A stretch of DNA of 64,000 nt from Pigmentiphaga litoralis (GTDB lineage Bacteria > Pseudomonadota > Gammaproteobacteria > Burkholderiales > Burkholderiaceae_B): positions 620,001 through 684,000 of the forward strand of contig NZ_JACCBP010000002.1 in assembly GCF_013408655.1 (NCBI RefSeq). The letters are read 5' to 3'. A model generated the notes under the pieces. The model was not told where the DNA came from, made no database searches, and was given only the letters and a program-made list of their open reading frames with translations. Each line of letters starts with the position of its first letter. The first letter of the stretch is position 1. The translations under genes and the position numbers were made by a program. Positions 15,455-23,544 of this stretch are shown here, in pieces.

Positions 15455-16496
15455 GCGGCTTGATGCCGGCCTGCCGAATCACGGCGGCCCATTTCTGGGT
15501 GTCGCGGCAGAACACCTCGGCCAGTTCCGCGGGGCTGCTCGGCTTCGGGTCGGTGCCCAGGTCCAGCAGGCGCTGGCGCACGTCGGGCAGGGCCAGCACC
15601 TCGCGCATGTGGCGGTTCAGGGTCTCGACAACCGCAGCGGGTACGCCTGCGGGGGCGTACAACGCGTTCCAACCGGTCACTTCATAGCCGGGCAAACCGG
15701 CTTCGCGCACGGTGGGCACCTTGGGCAGCCACGAGGATCGTGTCGGGCCCGTGGCCGCGATCACCGATACCTGACCCGCATCGACCGCGCCCTTCAGCGC
15801 GGCATAGGATTCGAACGCGACGTCCACATCGCCGCGCATCAATGCGGCCAGGACTTCGGACGTGCTTTTGTACGGCACGAGGTCGGCATTCAGTTTGGCG
15901 ACCGACTTGAACAGTTCACCCGACAGGTTTTGCGTGCTGCCCGGATTGATGGTGCCAAGGGTCAGCCGGCGTGTCTTGCCCGCGGCCAGCAAGGCCTGCA
16001 GGTCAGTGATCGGGCCGTCCTTTTTGGTCAGCAGGATCAGGTCGAAGTAGGCCAGTGTGGATATCGGCGTGAAGTCTTTTTCGGGGTCGTACTTCAGGTT
16101 GAACAAAGACTTGCCGATCGCGGTGCCATTGGTGAACAGGATCAGCGTGTGCCCGTCCTTGGGCGCACCCAGGGTGGACGTGGCCGCCACCACGCCGCCC
16201 GCACCGGGGCGGTTGTCCACGATGATGGGGTGGCCCAGCCGCTCGCCCAGTTTCTGGCCGATCAGGCGCATGGAAATGTCGGCCAGCCCCCCGGGGCCGA
16301 AGGGCACGATCACGCGGATCGGCTGCGAGGGATAGGTGCCTTGCGCCACGGCGGCGCGGAACGGGGTGGTCAAGGCGGCGGTGATGGCGGCGCCGGTCGC
16401 AACCCGGGTTGCAACGCTTGTGGCAACGCCCGTGGCAACGCCTTTGAGCAGGGTGCGCCGCCCACGATTCGGCGGCGCAGGGAATGAGGTGGGCAT
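15450..16496 (-). CDS. Bug/TctC-family periplasmic tricarboxylate-type receptor
   Basis: 348 aa. Mature part from about residue 53 (QGTYPSQPIRVIVPFGPGG) with the family motifs IIVDNRPGAGG, and VPTVREAGLPGYEVTGW near the end. These soluble receptors bind carboxylated ligands for TctAB transporters. The signal peptide is unusually long and contains four VATx units coded by a 12-bp repeat (16392-16439), with an arginine-rich start RGRR. No tctA or tctB gene is near. Leftward with the amidohydrolase and, upstream, the LysR gene. Confidence 0.92.
   Translation of the reverse strand: MPTSFPAPPNRGRRTLLKGVATGVATSVATRVATGAAITAALTTPFRAAVAQGTYPSQPIRVIVPFGPGGLADISMRLIGQKLGERLGHPIIVDNRPGAGGVVAATSTLGAPKDGHTLILFTNGTAIGKSLFNLKYDPEKDFTPISTLAYFDLILLTKKDGPITDLQALLAAGKTRRLTLGTINPGSTQNLSGELFKSVAKLNADLVPYKSTSEVLAALMRGDVDVAFESYAALKGAVDAGQVSVIAATGPTRSSWLPKVPTVREAGLPGYEVTGWNALYAPAGVPAAVVETLNRHMREVLALPDVRQRLLDLGTDPKPSSPAELAEVFCRDTQKWAAVIRQAGIKPQ
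16392..16439 (-). repeat. 12-bp tandem repeat in a signal peptide (four units)
   Basis: Units at 16392-16403, 16404-16415, 16416-16427 and 16428-16439 all end in GCAAC on the + strand and encode VATG, VATS, VATR and VATG on the - strand, inside the hydrophobic part of the receptor's signal peptide. Confidence 0.9.
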
Positions 16497-16622
16497 GCAC
16501 GGTCTCCGTTGATGTGCCTGGCAGGGATGCCAGGGGGCCTGTCGGGCCTCGGAGAAAGTGTAGGGAGGGCAGGGGACGGGAACAAATGAATGTTTCGTGC
16601 CGACCCATGCGCCAGATTCATG

Positions 16623-17534
16623 TCAGGGCACATCACCTTTCACGTGTGCCTTGATCAGCGCCACGGCGCGGTCCTTGACCCAGGTGTCTTCGGCGCTCAG
16701 CACCGTATCGCGTCGCGTGACGACGCACAGCGCGCGGACGACCGGCGGGTCCGCGATCGTCAGTGTGCGCAGTCCCTGGCCACCCACCACCGACAGTTTG
16801 GGCACGATCGTCAGCCCCAGCCCGCCGCGCACCATTTCCAGCGCCATGCCGTTGTGCTGCGCTTCGTACCGCCACCGCAGCGTGTCGCGTTGTGCACCCA
16901 GGGTGTCATCGATCGTCATGCTGTTGCCCGACGGCAGGCTGATGCGGATCAAGGATTCGTGCTGCAGGTCATGCCAGCGGACATGATCGCGCAAGGCCAG
17001 GTCATGGCCTTCCGGGCAGACCAATACGAAGGGTTCGTCGATCACACGTTCCACCGCCAGTTCGGGCCGCGCGCTCTGCAGTACGGTGATGCCGAAGGCT
17101 GCGGTGCGCGAGGCCACCAGTTCGGCAATCTCGATCACGGAGTTGTCGAACACCCGCACGGGCACGTCGGGCCAGCGTTCGCGGCAGGCCAGCAGCAGCG
17201 GCGTCAGGATGCCGATGGCGACCGTGGGCAGGCAGGCGATGGTGAGCCAGTCGTTGGCATGCTGTCCGTGCTTGCGCACCGTGTCGCACGAACTGGCCAG
17301 TTCCTTGACCGCGCTTCGGGCGCGGGGCAGCAGTGCGCGGCCGGCCTCGGTCAGGGTGACTTCGCGCGTGGTGCGGACGACCAGGCGCACGCCCAGGCTG
17401 TCTTCCAGCTTGCGCATGCGGTGGCTGATGGCGGTCTGCGACAGGTTCAGCTGCGACGCGGCAAGCTGGAAACTGCCCGTTTCGACAATGGCCAGGAAGG
17501 CCTGGATGCCCAGGAAATCAATCTGCGACGACAT
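16623..17534 (-). CDS. LysR-family transcriptional regulator
   Basis: 303 aa. Winged helix-turn-helix in the first 65 residues (FLGIQAFLAIVETGSFQLAA, SQTAISHRMRKLEDSLGVRL), then an effector-binding domain. It is transcribed away from the Bug receptor gene at 17646, with a 111-base control region between, and toward the Bug receptor and amidohydrolase genes at 16496-14605. It could therefore control either or both neighbouring Bug/amidohydrolase pairs. The effector is probably the substrate or product of those enzymes. Confidence 0.92.
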   Translation of the reverse strand: MSSQIDFLGIQAFLAIVETGSFQLAASQLNLSQTAISHRMRKLEDSLGVRLVVRTTREVTLTEAGRALLPRARSAVKELASSCDTVRKHGQHANDWLTIACLPTVAIGILTPLLLACRERWPDVPVRVFDNSVIEIAELVASRTAAFGITVLQSARPELAVERVIDEPFVLVCPEGHDLALRDHVRWHDLQHESLIRISLPSGNSMTIDDTLGAQRDTLRWRYEAQHNGMALEMVRGGLGLTIVPKLSVVGGQGLRTLTIADPPVVRALCVVTRRDTVLSAEDTWVKDRAVALIKAHVKGDVP

Positions 17535-17571
17535 GGCGTCCGAGGTGAAAAAGGTTCATCGATAGCTGCAT

Positions 17572-17584
17572 ACAAATCATTTGT
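17572..17584. promoter_or_regulatory. Dyad in the LysR/Bug divergent promoter
   Basis: ACAAA-TCA-TTTGT, preceded by TGCAT, in the only AT-rich part of the 111-base gap. It is a reasonable LysR site (T-N11-A geometry) but not a strong one. Confidence 0.4.
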
Positions 17585-17645
17585 CGGGGGTGCATGCCGA
17601 TGCTGTACTGCCGGGACAAGACGTCATAGTCGCAGGAGACAGGAC

Positions 17646-18800
17646 ATGCACCAGCAAACGGGACCCGCGCTTTTAGCCGGCAGACGACAGGTGTCCGGGG
17701 GCCAGGCTGAGGCAATGAATGCGGCTTCCGGTACGCCATTGAGTGCGCCATTGCTTGCTTCATCCACTGCTTCATCCACTGCTTCATCCGTTGCTTCATT
17801 CACGGCGTCACTCGCTGCGGCAATCAGGGCGCCTTTCGCCGTGGCATGCGCGGCAGCAGTGGTGTCGGCCCTTGCCGCGGCGGTTCCTGCCACGGCCCAG
17901 GCCGCCTGGCCCGATCGGCCGGTGCGGCTGATCTTACCGTTTCCGGCCGGCGGCACGGTGGATGTCGTGGCGCGCCTGGTCGCGGCCAATCTGGGCCAGC
18001 AACTGCACACCCAGTTCGTGGTCGAGAACGTTCCCGGCGCGGGCGGCACCATCGCCACCGCACGCGTGGCACGGGCCGAGCCCGACGGCTACACCGTGCT
18101 GTTCACGACGCCCAATCACACCATCAACCCGTCGATCATCGCGAAGCTGCCCTTCGATACCGAGAAGGACCTGGTGCCGGTGTCGCTGGTCGCCCAGATC
18201 CCCGAACTGGTCGTTGCGAATGGCAACCAACCGTTCACCGACTTCAAGGGCTTTGTGGCGTATGCGCGAGCGAACCCGGGCAAGCTGGATTACGCGTCGG
18301 CCGGCGCGGGCACCTTGCCGCACGTGACGATGGAACTGCTGCTGCAGAAACTCGACATCAAGGTCACGCACATTCCCTACAAGGGCGCGGCCCCGGCCAT
18401 GAACGATCTGCTGGGCGGGCAGGTGGCGTTGAAGATGGACACCATTGCCACCTCGGCCCCGCAGATCGGCACGGGCAAGCTGCGACCCCTGGCGATCGCC
18501 AGCCTGAAGCGTTCGCCCTTGATGCCCGACGTACCGACCGTGGCGGAGTCGGGCGTGCCCGGCTATCAGGCCACCTTGTGGATGGGGATGCTGGTGCCCA
18601 AGGGGACGTCGCCCGCGATTGTCAGTACGCTGAACACTGCGATTGCGGCGGTGGCGAAACAGCCGGCGTATCGGAAGCAGCTGGATGCGGCCGGGGTGGA
18701 ATCGGTTGCGACCGGCCCCGACGCGTTTCGCTCGCTGATCCATCAAGAAATCGGGCAGTGGGCCGACGTGGTCCGTAAATCGAATATCAAGGCGCAATGA
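17646..18800 (+). CDS. Bug/TctC-family periplasmic receptor with a very long N-terminus
   Basis: 384 aa from the ATG at 17646, chosen because AGGAG stands seven bases upstream; an in-frame ATG at 17715 would give 361 aa. The mature domain begins near AAWPDRPVRLILPFPAGG and has VVENVPGAGGTIATARVA and VPTVAESGVPGYQATLW. The N-terminus before it is about 85 residues, including four ASSx units from a 12-bp repeat, so the export signal is 40-60 residues longer than normal. The downstream amidohydrolase gene overlaps the stop by 4 bases. No TctAB in the window. Confidence 0.9.
   Translation: MHQQTGPALLAGRRQVSGGQAEAMNAASGTPLSAPLLASSTASSTASSVASFTASLAAAIRAPFAVACAAAVVSALAAAVPATAQAAWPDRPVRLILPFPAGGTVDVVARLVAANLGQQLHTQFVVENVPGAGGTIATARVARAEPDGYTVLFTTPNHTINPSIIAKLPFDTEKDLVPVSLVAQIPELVVANGNQPFTDFKGFVAYARANPGKLDYASAGAGTLPHVTMELLLQKLDIKVTHIPYKGAAPAMNDLLGGQVALKMDTIATSAPQIGTGKLRPLAIASLKRSPLMPDVPTVAESGVPGYQATLWMGMLVPKGTSPAIVSTLNTAIAAVAKQPAYRKQLDAAGVESVATGPDAFRSLIHQEIGQWADVVRKSNIKAQ
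17757..17804 (+). repeat. 12-bp tandem repeat in a signal region (four units)
   Basis: GCTTCATCCACT twice exactly, then GCTTCATCCGTT and GCTTCATTCACG. It encodes ASST, ASST, ASSV, ASFT in the N-terminal region of the Bug receptor. The unit is unrelated to that of the neighbouring receptor gene (16392-16439), although unit length and copy number are the same. Confidence 0.92.
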
Positions 18801-19831
18801 CCATGACGTCGACATCGCAGGCCCACGCATCGCCTGCAGCATCCGCAGCATCGCTTGCATCCGCCGCATCGCCTGCATCCGCCTCATCGCCTGGGTCCTC
18901 GGCCGCATCGCCTGCGTCCTCGGCCGCATCATCCCCACGCCCCACCCCGCCGCGCACGCAACCGCCGGATCCCCACCCCTATCGTCCGCGCACCGCGTGT
19001 CCACCCGGCGCGATCGATTGCCATGTGCATCTGTTCGGCCCGGCAGCGCAACACCCCTTCCATCCGGACAGCAAGTACGTGTCGGACGACGCTTTGCCCG
19101 AAACGAATATCGCGCTGCAGGACACGCTGGGCCTGGCTGGCGCGGTCGTAGTGAGTGGCGGCGGATATGGGCGCAGCACCACGCATCTGGCGCAGGTGCT
19201 GGAAGCGCATCCGGACCGATTCAGGGGCGTGGCCTTGCTGCCCGACGACATCACCGATCCGGCATTGGAACGGCTGGATGCACTGGGCGTTGTGGGTGCG
19301 CGGTTCGTGAGCCCGGGGCACCGGGGCGACTTGCCGCGGCTGCCGTCGTCCATGGTTGGCCGCGTGCGGGACCTGGGGTGGCACATCCAATACTATCCGT
19401 CGGGAACGGACCTGCTTGCGCATGCCGATGCGCTGGAAGCCCTGAACATGGTGGTCGTGCTGGACCACTTTGCGGCGGTGCCCGCGCGCGGCGGGGTGGA
19501 CCAGCCGGCCATGCATCGGCTGCTGCAGCTGCTGGATACGGGAAGGTTCTGGGTCAAGCTGTCGGGCCCGATGCGGTGTACCGACGGCGATTACCCCTAC
19601 GATGCCGTTACCCCGATTGCGCAGGCATTGATCGCCGCCGCGCCGGAACGGCTGGTGTGGGGCACCGACTGGCCGCACGTCAACATGAACGGGCGTGGCA
19701 TGCCCAATGACGGAGACCTGTTCGACTTGCTGGCGACCTGGGCGCCCGATGCGGCCGTTCGGCAGCGCATTCTGGTGGACAACCCCCGGGCCTTGTATGG
19801 CGCATTCGGAAAGGGCGTGACGCCGGCCTGA
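18797..19831 (+). CDS. Amidohydrolase family 2 protein, 2-pyrone-4,6-dicarboxylate hydrolase-like
   Basis: 344 aa. After a low-complexity Ala/Ser/Pro leader of about 60 residues the enzyme begins ACPPGAIDCHVHLFGP, with IQYYPSGTDLL, VVLDHFAAVPARGG and LVWGTDWPHVNMNG. These are the residues of the LigI/PDC hydrolase group. ATG at 18797 overlaps the receptor stop (ATGA), with an alternative at 18803. The leader is made of short DNA repeats (18827-18931) and is not a convincing export signal. Forms a two-gene unit with the Bug receptor, suggesting uptake and hydrolysis of one substrate. Confidence 0.87.
   Translation: MTMTSTSQAHASPAASAASLASAASPASASSPGSSAASPASSAASSPRPTPPRTQPPDPHPYRPRTACPPGAIDCHVHLFGPAAQHPFHPDSKYVSDDALPETNIALQDTLGLAGAVVVSGGGYGRSTTHLAQVLEAHPDRFRGVALLPDDITDPALERLDALGVVGARFVSPGHRGDLPRLPSSMVGRVRDLGWHIQYYPSGTDLLAHADALEALNMVVVLDHFAAVPARGGVDQPAMHRLLQLLDTGRFWVKLSGPMRCTDGDYPYDAVTPIAQALIAAAPERLVWGTDWPHVNMNGRGMPNDGDLFDLLATWAPDAAVRQRILVDNPRALYGAFGKGVTPA
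18827..18931 (+). repeat. Degenerate GCATCSSC-type repeats coding the Ala/Ser leader
   Basis: Repeated GCATCGCCTGC and GTCCTCGGCCGCATC elements, the last ones in a 21-bp arrangement. It encodes a run of SPAAS/SAAS/SPAS elements at the N-terminus of the amidohydrolase. Confidence 0.7.
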
Positions 19832-19890
19832 ACGGCCGAGCCTGCATGGCCTGCGGGGCCTGCGGGCCGTACCGTTTGCGCACCCCACCG

Positions 19891-19970
19891 CCCGAACGCC
19901 TGCACACCCGAACGCCTGCACACCCGGACACCTGCACGCCCGAACACCTGCACGCCCGGACACCTGCCGT
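19891..19970. repeat. 16-bp minisatellite, five copies
   Basis: Units at 19891, 19907, 19923, 19939 and 19955; the first two are identical (CCCGAACGCCTGCACA) and the rest differ at two to four places. It lies between two converging genes (amidohydrolase ending 19831, TetR ending 20003). There is no spacer between units, and 16 is not a multiple of three, so it is not coding. Confidence 0.93.
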
Positions 19971-20002
19971 CCTCGCGCCCGCCAGGCAGGTTGCCTCGGC
20001 CC

Positions 20003-20713
20003 CTAGGGCGCCAGCAGCCCCGCTGTCACAAATCGCGTGACCTGTTCGATCAGGTCATTCGTATCTTCGGGGTCATAGACCCCCGGCGGCATCATCTCTT
20101 CCATCCGGTGCGTGTCCGAAAACGCATACAGATACGTGCCCACCATGAAGGTCACGCGCCAGGTCGCATCCAGCTCCGACAGGTGCGGCAATGCCGCGCG
20201 CAAGGCGTTCACATAGTCGCGCGTGGACGTGCCGTAGGCGTTGGTGCGAAGCTGATACGAGATCTGCGGCGGCTCGGTATGCAGGCGGGCCTGCAGGCGC
20301 AGGAACGAACGTCCTTCGGCGGTATCGCGAAACGCCAGCGTCGGCATCAGGAAGGCCTGGACGATGTCGCGCACCGACGGCTTGTCCGAACTTGCCTGCA
20401 GCGCGGCCAGGTTTTCGGTGCGGGCGTCGGCAATGATCTGGCTGCGGCGCAGAAAGACTTCTTCAAACAGGCCATACTTGGACCCGAAGTAGTAGTTGAT
20501 CAGCGCCTGCGTCACGTTGGCTTCGTTGGCCACTTCGCGCAGCGTGGTGCCGGCATAGCCCAGGTTCGCAAAGATGCCTTCAGCGGCGTTCAGGATCGTT
20601 TCGCGGACGACGCTGGTGCCTTCCGGACGGCCGGGGCCTTTCTGGGTGCCGCGCTTGGGTTTGCGCGAGGGCGGCGCGGCCACATCGCCGCGGCGGCCGG
20701 TCACTGCATTCAT
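20003..20713 (-). CDS. TetR-family transcriptional regulator
   Basis: 236 aa. A basic leader (PSRKPKRGTQKGPGRPEG) precedes the DNA-binding domain, with ILNAAEGIFANLGYAGTTL, VANEANVTQALINYYFGSK typical of TetR. The C-terminal half resembles the group with PF17939-type ligand domains. Its promoter region, shared with the divergent GntR gene, carries a TTAATTAA palindrome 11 bases before the start, like those before the Liv/nic operon. It probably represses itself. Confidence 0.92.
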   Translation of the reverse strand: MNAVTGRRGDVAAPPSRKPKRGTQKGPGRPEGTSVVRETILNAAEGIFANLGYAGTTLREVANEANVTQALINYYFGSKYGLFEEVFLRRSQIIADARTENLAALQASSDKPSVRDIVQAFLMPTLAFRDTAEGRSFLRLQARLHTEPPQISYQLRTNAYGTSTRDYVNALRAALPHLSELDATWRVTFMVGTYLYAFSDTHRMEEMMPPGVYDPEDTNDLIEQVTRFVTAGLLAP

Positions 20714-20723
20714 AATCGGTCGC

Positions 20724-20731
20724 TTAATTAA
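20724..20731. promoter_or_regulatory. TTAATTAA palindrome in front of the TetR gene
   Basis: GCTTAATTAATTT context, nearly the same as the sites at 7390-7464. Likely an autoregulatory operator of this TetR protein. Confidence 0.5.
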
Positions 20732-20789
20732 TTTCGCAAGCCTCCATGCTACGGGGTTTCCCGGGGAAATCCGTCAGTTGTTTGCAGCA

Positions 20790-20813
20790 TATATTTTTGT
20801 ATGCAAAAATATA
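20790..20813. promoter_or_regulatory. GntR-type operator (10-bp perfect dyad)
   Basis: TATATTTTTG-TATG-CAAAAATATA, exact on both arms, with a core TTGTATGCAA close to the known FadR/VanR-subfamily operator form. It ends 13 bases before the GntR start codon, so autoregulation is likely. Confidence 0.65.
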
Positions 20814-20826
20814 CCCAGAGACGAAT

Positions 20827-21462
20827 ATGCCTACAGCCAAGACCAACACGCAGGCGCTGGCCGCCTATAACGAGATCAAGCAGCGCATCCTGACCGGGCT
20901 GTTCACGGCCAATGACAGGCTGCGCGAGATCGACGTCGCCAATCAGCTCGACATGGGGCGTACCCCGGTTCGTGAAGCACTCAAGCGCATTCAGGACGAA
21001 GGGCTGCTGACCCATGAACCGCGCCGCGGCCTGGTCGTCACGCAGATGGACCAGCAGGGCGTGTCCGAGCTGTACGCCATGCGCGAAGTGCTGGAAGGCG
21101 CGGCCGCCGGCTTCGCGGCGCGGCACGCGACCGATGCCGAGATCGCCAACATGGAAGCGATCCTGGATGAAGCCGATCACGACGCCGATCCGGTCGCACT
21201 GAACCTGCAGTTCCATCAGGCCATCTACAGCGCGGCGCACAACCGCCATCTGATCCGTTCGCTGCAGTCGCTGACGGACACCACCTATCTGCTCGGGCGC
21301 AGCACGTTGATGACGCCCGCCCGTGCCGACAAGGCGCTGATCGAACATCGCGCGATCGTCGATGCGATCCGGACGCGCGATCCGCAGCGGGCCGACGCCG
21401 TGGCCCGCGCCCATATTCATCAGGCCTTGCTCGAACGCCTGAAGATGCTCAGGCAGCGCTGA
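20827..21462 (+). CDS. GntR-family transcriptional regulator (FadR subfamily)
   Basis: 211 aa. N-terminal winged helix (AYNEIKQRILTGLFTANDRL, MGRTPVREALKRIQDEGLL) and an all-helical FCD ligand domain with the metal-binding pattern around FHQAIYSAAHN and EHRAIVDAIRTRD. The start at 20827 leaves the dyad at 20790-20813 just upstream. It is followed after 59 bases by the receptor/dehydrogenase/amidohydrolase operon it most likely controls. Confidence 0.93.
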   Translation: MPTAKTNTQALAAYNEIKQRILTGLFTANDRLREIDVANQLDMGRTPVREALKRIQDEGLLTHEPRRGLVVTQMDQQGVSELYAMREVLEGAAAGFAARHATDAEIANMEAILDEADHDADPVALNLQFHQAIYSAAHNRHLIRSLQSLTDTTYLLGRSTLMTPARADKALIEHRAIVDAIRTRDPQRADAVARAHIHQALLERLKMLRQR

Positions 21463-21521
21463 CCGCGCATCCCGAGTCATCCAAAAAATCAAGAACACCC
21501 ACATCCCTCTGGAGACACGAT

Positions 21522-22493
21522 ATGAACCGCACCCCCTTGTTGCACTGGACCGCCGCCGCGGCGCTGGGCGTCCTTCCCGCGCTGGCATCCGCCCAGACCT
21601 ATCCCACCCGCCCCATCACGCTGGTCGTGCCCTTCGCGGCTGGCGGCGGCACGGACAGCATTGCGCGCGACGTGGCCAAGACGCTGGGCGACAAGCTGGG
21701 GCAGACGGTGGTGGTGGACAACCGGGGCGGTGGCGGCGGATCGATTGGCGCGACGATGGTGGCCAACGCCAAGCCCGATGGCTATACCCTGCTGTTTGCC
21801 ACGTCGACCTTCGTGACGAACGCGGCGTCGGAAATCAACGCGACCTATGACGTGGAGAAGTCGTATGCGCCGGTTGCGATGATCGGCCGCGGCCCGCTGT
21901 TTGTGGTGACCAGCAAGGAGCTGGGCGTCAAGAACATCACGCAGTTGCGTGCGCTGGGCCAGGCGCGTGCCGACGGCATCAACTTCTGCTCGGCTGGTAA
22001 TGGCAGCATCAACCATCTGGCGGGCGAGCTGTTCCATCAGCGCAGCGGCCTGAACATGACGCACGTGCCCTACAAGGGCAGTGGCCCCGCGACGGTGGAC
22101 CTGCTGGCAGGCCGTGTGCAGCTGTTCTTTGCCACCGTGCCAACCATCCTGACGCACGTGCAGTCCAACCGCGTCGACCTGCTGGCCGTGACCGGCGCCA
22201 AGCGGTCGCCCCTGTTCCCTGACGTGCCGACCATGGCGGAAGCGGGCGTGCCGAACTTCAACATCACGACGTGGTGGGGCGTGCTGGCCCCGGCCAAGAC
22301 ACCGGTTGCACTCGTCAACCAATTGAATCAGGCCATCAACGACGTGGCCGCCGCCGACCTGGTGCGCAATCGCCTGGTCCATGAAGGCGCCGATCCGATC
22401 AGCGGCTCGCCCGCCGACTTCAAGCGCGCGCTGTCCAGCGAACTTGCGCTGTGGAAGGGCGTCGTCAAGACGTCGGGCATGAAGCTGCAATAA
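21522..22493 (+). CDS. Bug/TctC-family periplasmic receptor
   Basis: 323 aa with a normal signal peptide ending ALASAQ. Family motifs TLVVPFAAGGGTDSIAR, VVVDNRGGGGGSIGA, HVPYKGSGPATVDLL and VPTMAEAGVPNFNITTWWG. GGAGA ribosome site. First of four genes in one direction (two receptors, a dehydrogenase, an amidohydrolase) behind the GntR gene. Confidence 0.94.
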   Translation: MNRTPLLHWTAAAALGVLPALASAQTYPTRPITLVVPFAAGGGTDSIARDVAKTLGDKLGQTVVVDNRGGGGGSIGATMVANAKPDGYTLLFATSTFVTNAASEINATYDVEKSYAPVAMIGRGPLFVVTSKELGVKNITQLRALGQARADGINFCSAGNGSINHLAGELFHQRSGLNMTHVPYKGSGPATVDLLAGRVQLFFATVPTILTHVQSNRVDLLAVTGAKRSPLFPDVPTMAEAGVPNFNITTWWGVLAPAKTPVALVNQLNQAINDVAAADLVRNRLVHEGADPISGSPADFKRALSSELALWKGVVKTSGMKLQ

Positions 22494-22518
22494 GACCAGA
22501 ACAACATAGGAGACATCC

Positions 22519-23514
22519 ATGAACCATTCCTTCCAACCTGCCCGCCGCCATGTGCTGGCCGCCGCCGGCGCGCTCATGTTGAGCACGTTCAGTGGCGCGG
22601 CGCTGGCCCAGGACAGCTATCCGTCCAAGCCCATCACCATCATCGTTCCCTACGCCCCCGGCGGGCAGGGCGATGTGTTCGCGCGCCTGATCGGCGAACG
22701 GCTGGGCACGGCGCTCAAGCAGCCGGTAATCGTGGACAACCGCCCGGGCGCATCCGGCGCGCTGGGTACCCGTATCGCGGCACGGGCCAAGGGTGACGGC
22801 TACACGCTGTTGCTCGGCCAGACCGGCGAAATGGCCGTGAACCAGTTCGTGGTCAAGGAGCTGGGCTACGACCCGCTCAAGGACTTCAAGCCGGTGGTGC
22901 TGGTGGGCGACGCGCCGCTGGTCATGGCGGTGCCTGCGAACTCGAAATACAAGACCCTGCAGGACCTGGTAAAGGCCGCGCAGGTCAAGCCCGAGGCGGT
23001 TGCGTATGCGTCGTCGGGCACGGCCACGCCGGGGCATCTCGCTGCCGCCGCGCTGGCGCTGGGCGTCAAGTCCAGCATGGTCCACGTTCCCTACAAGGGC
23101 GCCGGCCAGGCCATGACGGACCTGCTGGGCGGCCAGGTCGACTTCTTCTTTTCCAGTGCATCGGCTGTCATGGGCTACGTGACCAGCAACCGCCTGCGCG
23201 CCTTGGCGGTGTCGACGCCCAAACGCATGCCGACTCTACCTAACGTGCCGACCGTGGCGGAAAGCGGTGTGCCGGACTTCAGCTTCAGCTTGTGGGGCGG
23301 TGTGTTCGCGCCCGCTGAAACGCCCGACGCGATCGTCACCCGCCTGAATGCCGAGATCAACAAGATCCTGGCCGAACCGGCGATCCGCGGCCGCCTTGAA
23401 TCCGATGGCAGCGCGGTCCGCCAGAACACCCCCGCCGAATTTGCCGACTTCGTGAAGCGTGACGCAGCCAAGTACCAAGGCCTCGTCAAGGCTACCGGCA
23501 TCCAGGCTGATTGA
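22519..23514 (+). CDS. Bug/TctC-family periplasmic receptor, second of a pair
   Basis: 331 aa; signal peptide ending GAALAQ, then SYPSKPITIIVPYAPGGQGD, VIVDNRPGASGALGT and VPTVAESGVPDFSFSLW. It lies 25 bases after another receptor gene but is well diverged from it, so it probably binds a different ligand and is not a recent duplicate. AGGAGA ribosome site. Confidence 0.94.
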   Translation: MNHSFQPARRHVLAAAGALMLSTFSGAALAQDSYPSKPITIIVPYAPGGQGDVFARLIGERLGTALKQPVIVDNRPGASGALGTRIAARAKGDGYTLLLGQTGEMAVNQFVVKELGYDPLKDFKPVVLVGDAPLVMAVPANSKYKTLQDLVKAAQVKPEAVAYASSGTATPGHLAAAALALGVKSSMVHVPYKGAGQAMTDLLGGQVDFFFSSASAVMGYVTSNRLRALAVSTPKRMPTLPNVPTVAESGVPDFSFSLWGGVFAPAETPDAIVTRLNAEINKILAEPAIRGRLESDGSAVRQNTPAEFADFVKRDAAKYQGLVKATGIQAD

Positions 23515-23544
23515 ACTTCCCCTCATTTCCTTAAAGGCTAGACC

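Noticed and set aside
16590-17645. Upstream extension of the Bug receptor frame
   Set aside because: The frame is open for over 1 kb but lies antisense to the LysR gene; the ribosome site at 17646 marks the true start.
19891-19970. Possible CRISPR array
   Set aside because: Units are contiguous with no spacers, only 16 bp long, and there are no cas genes.
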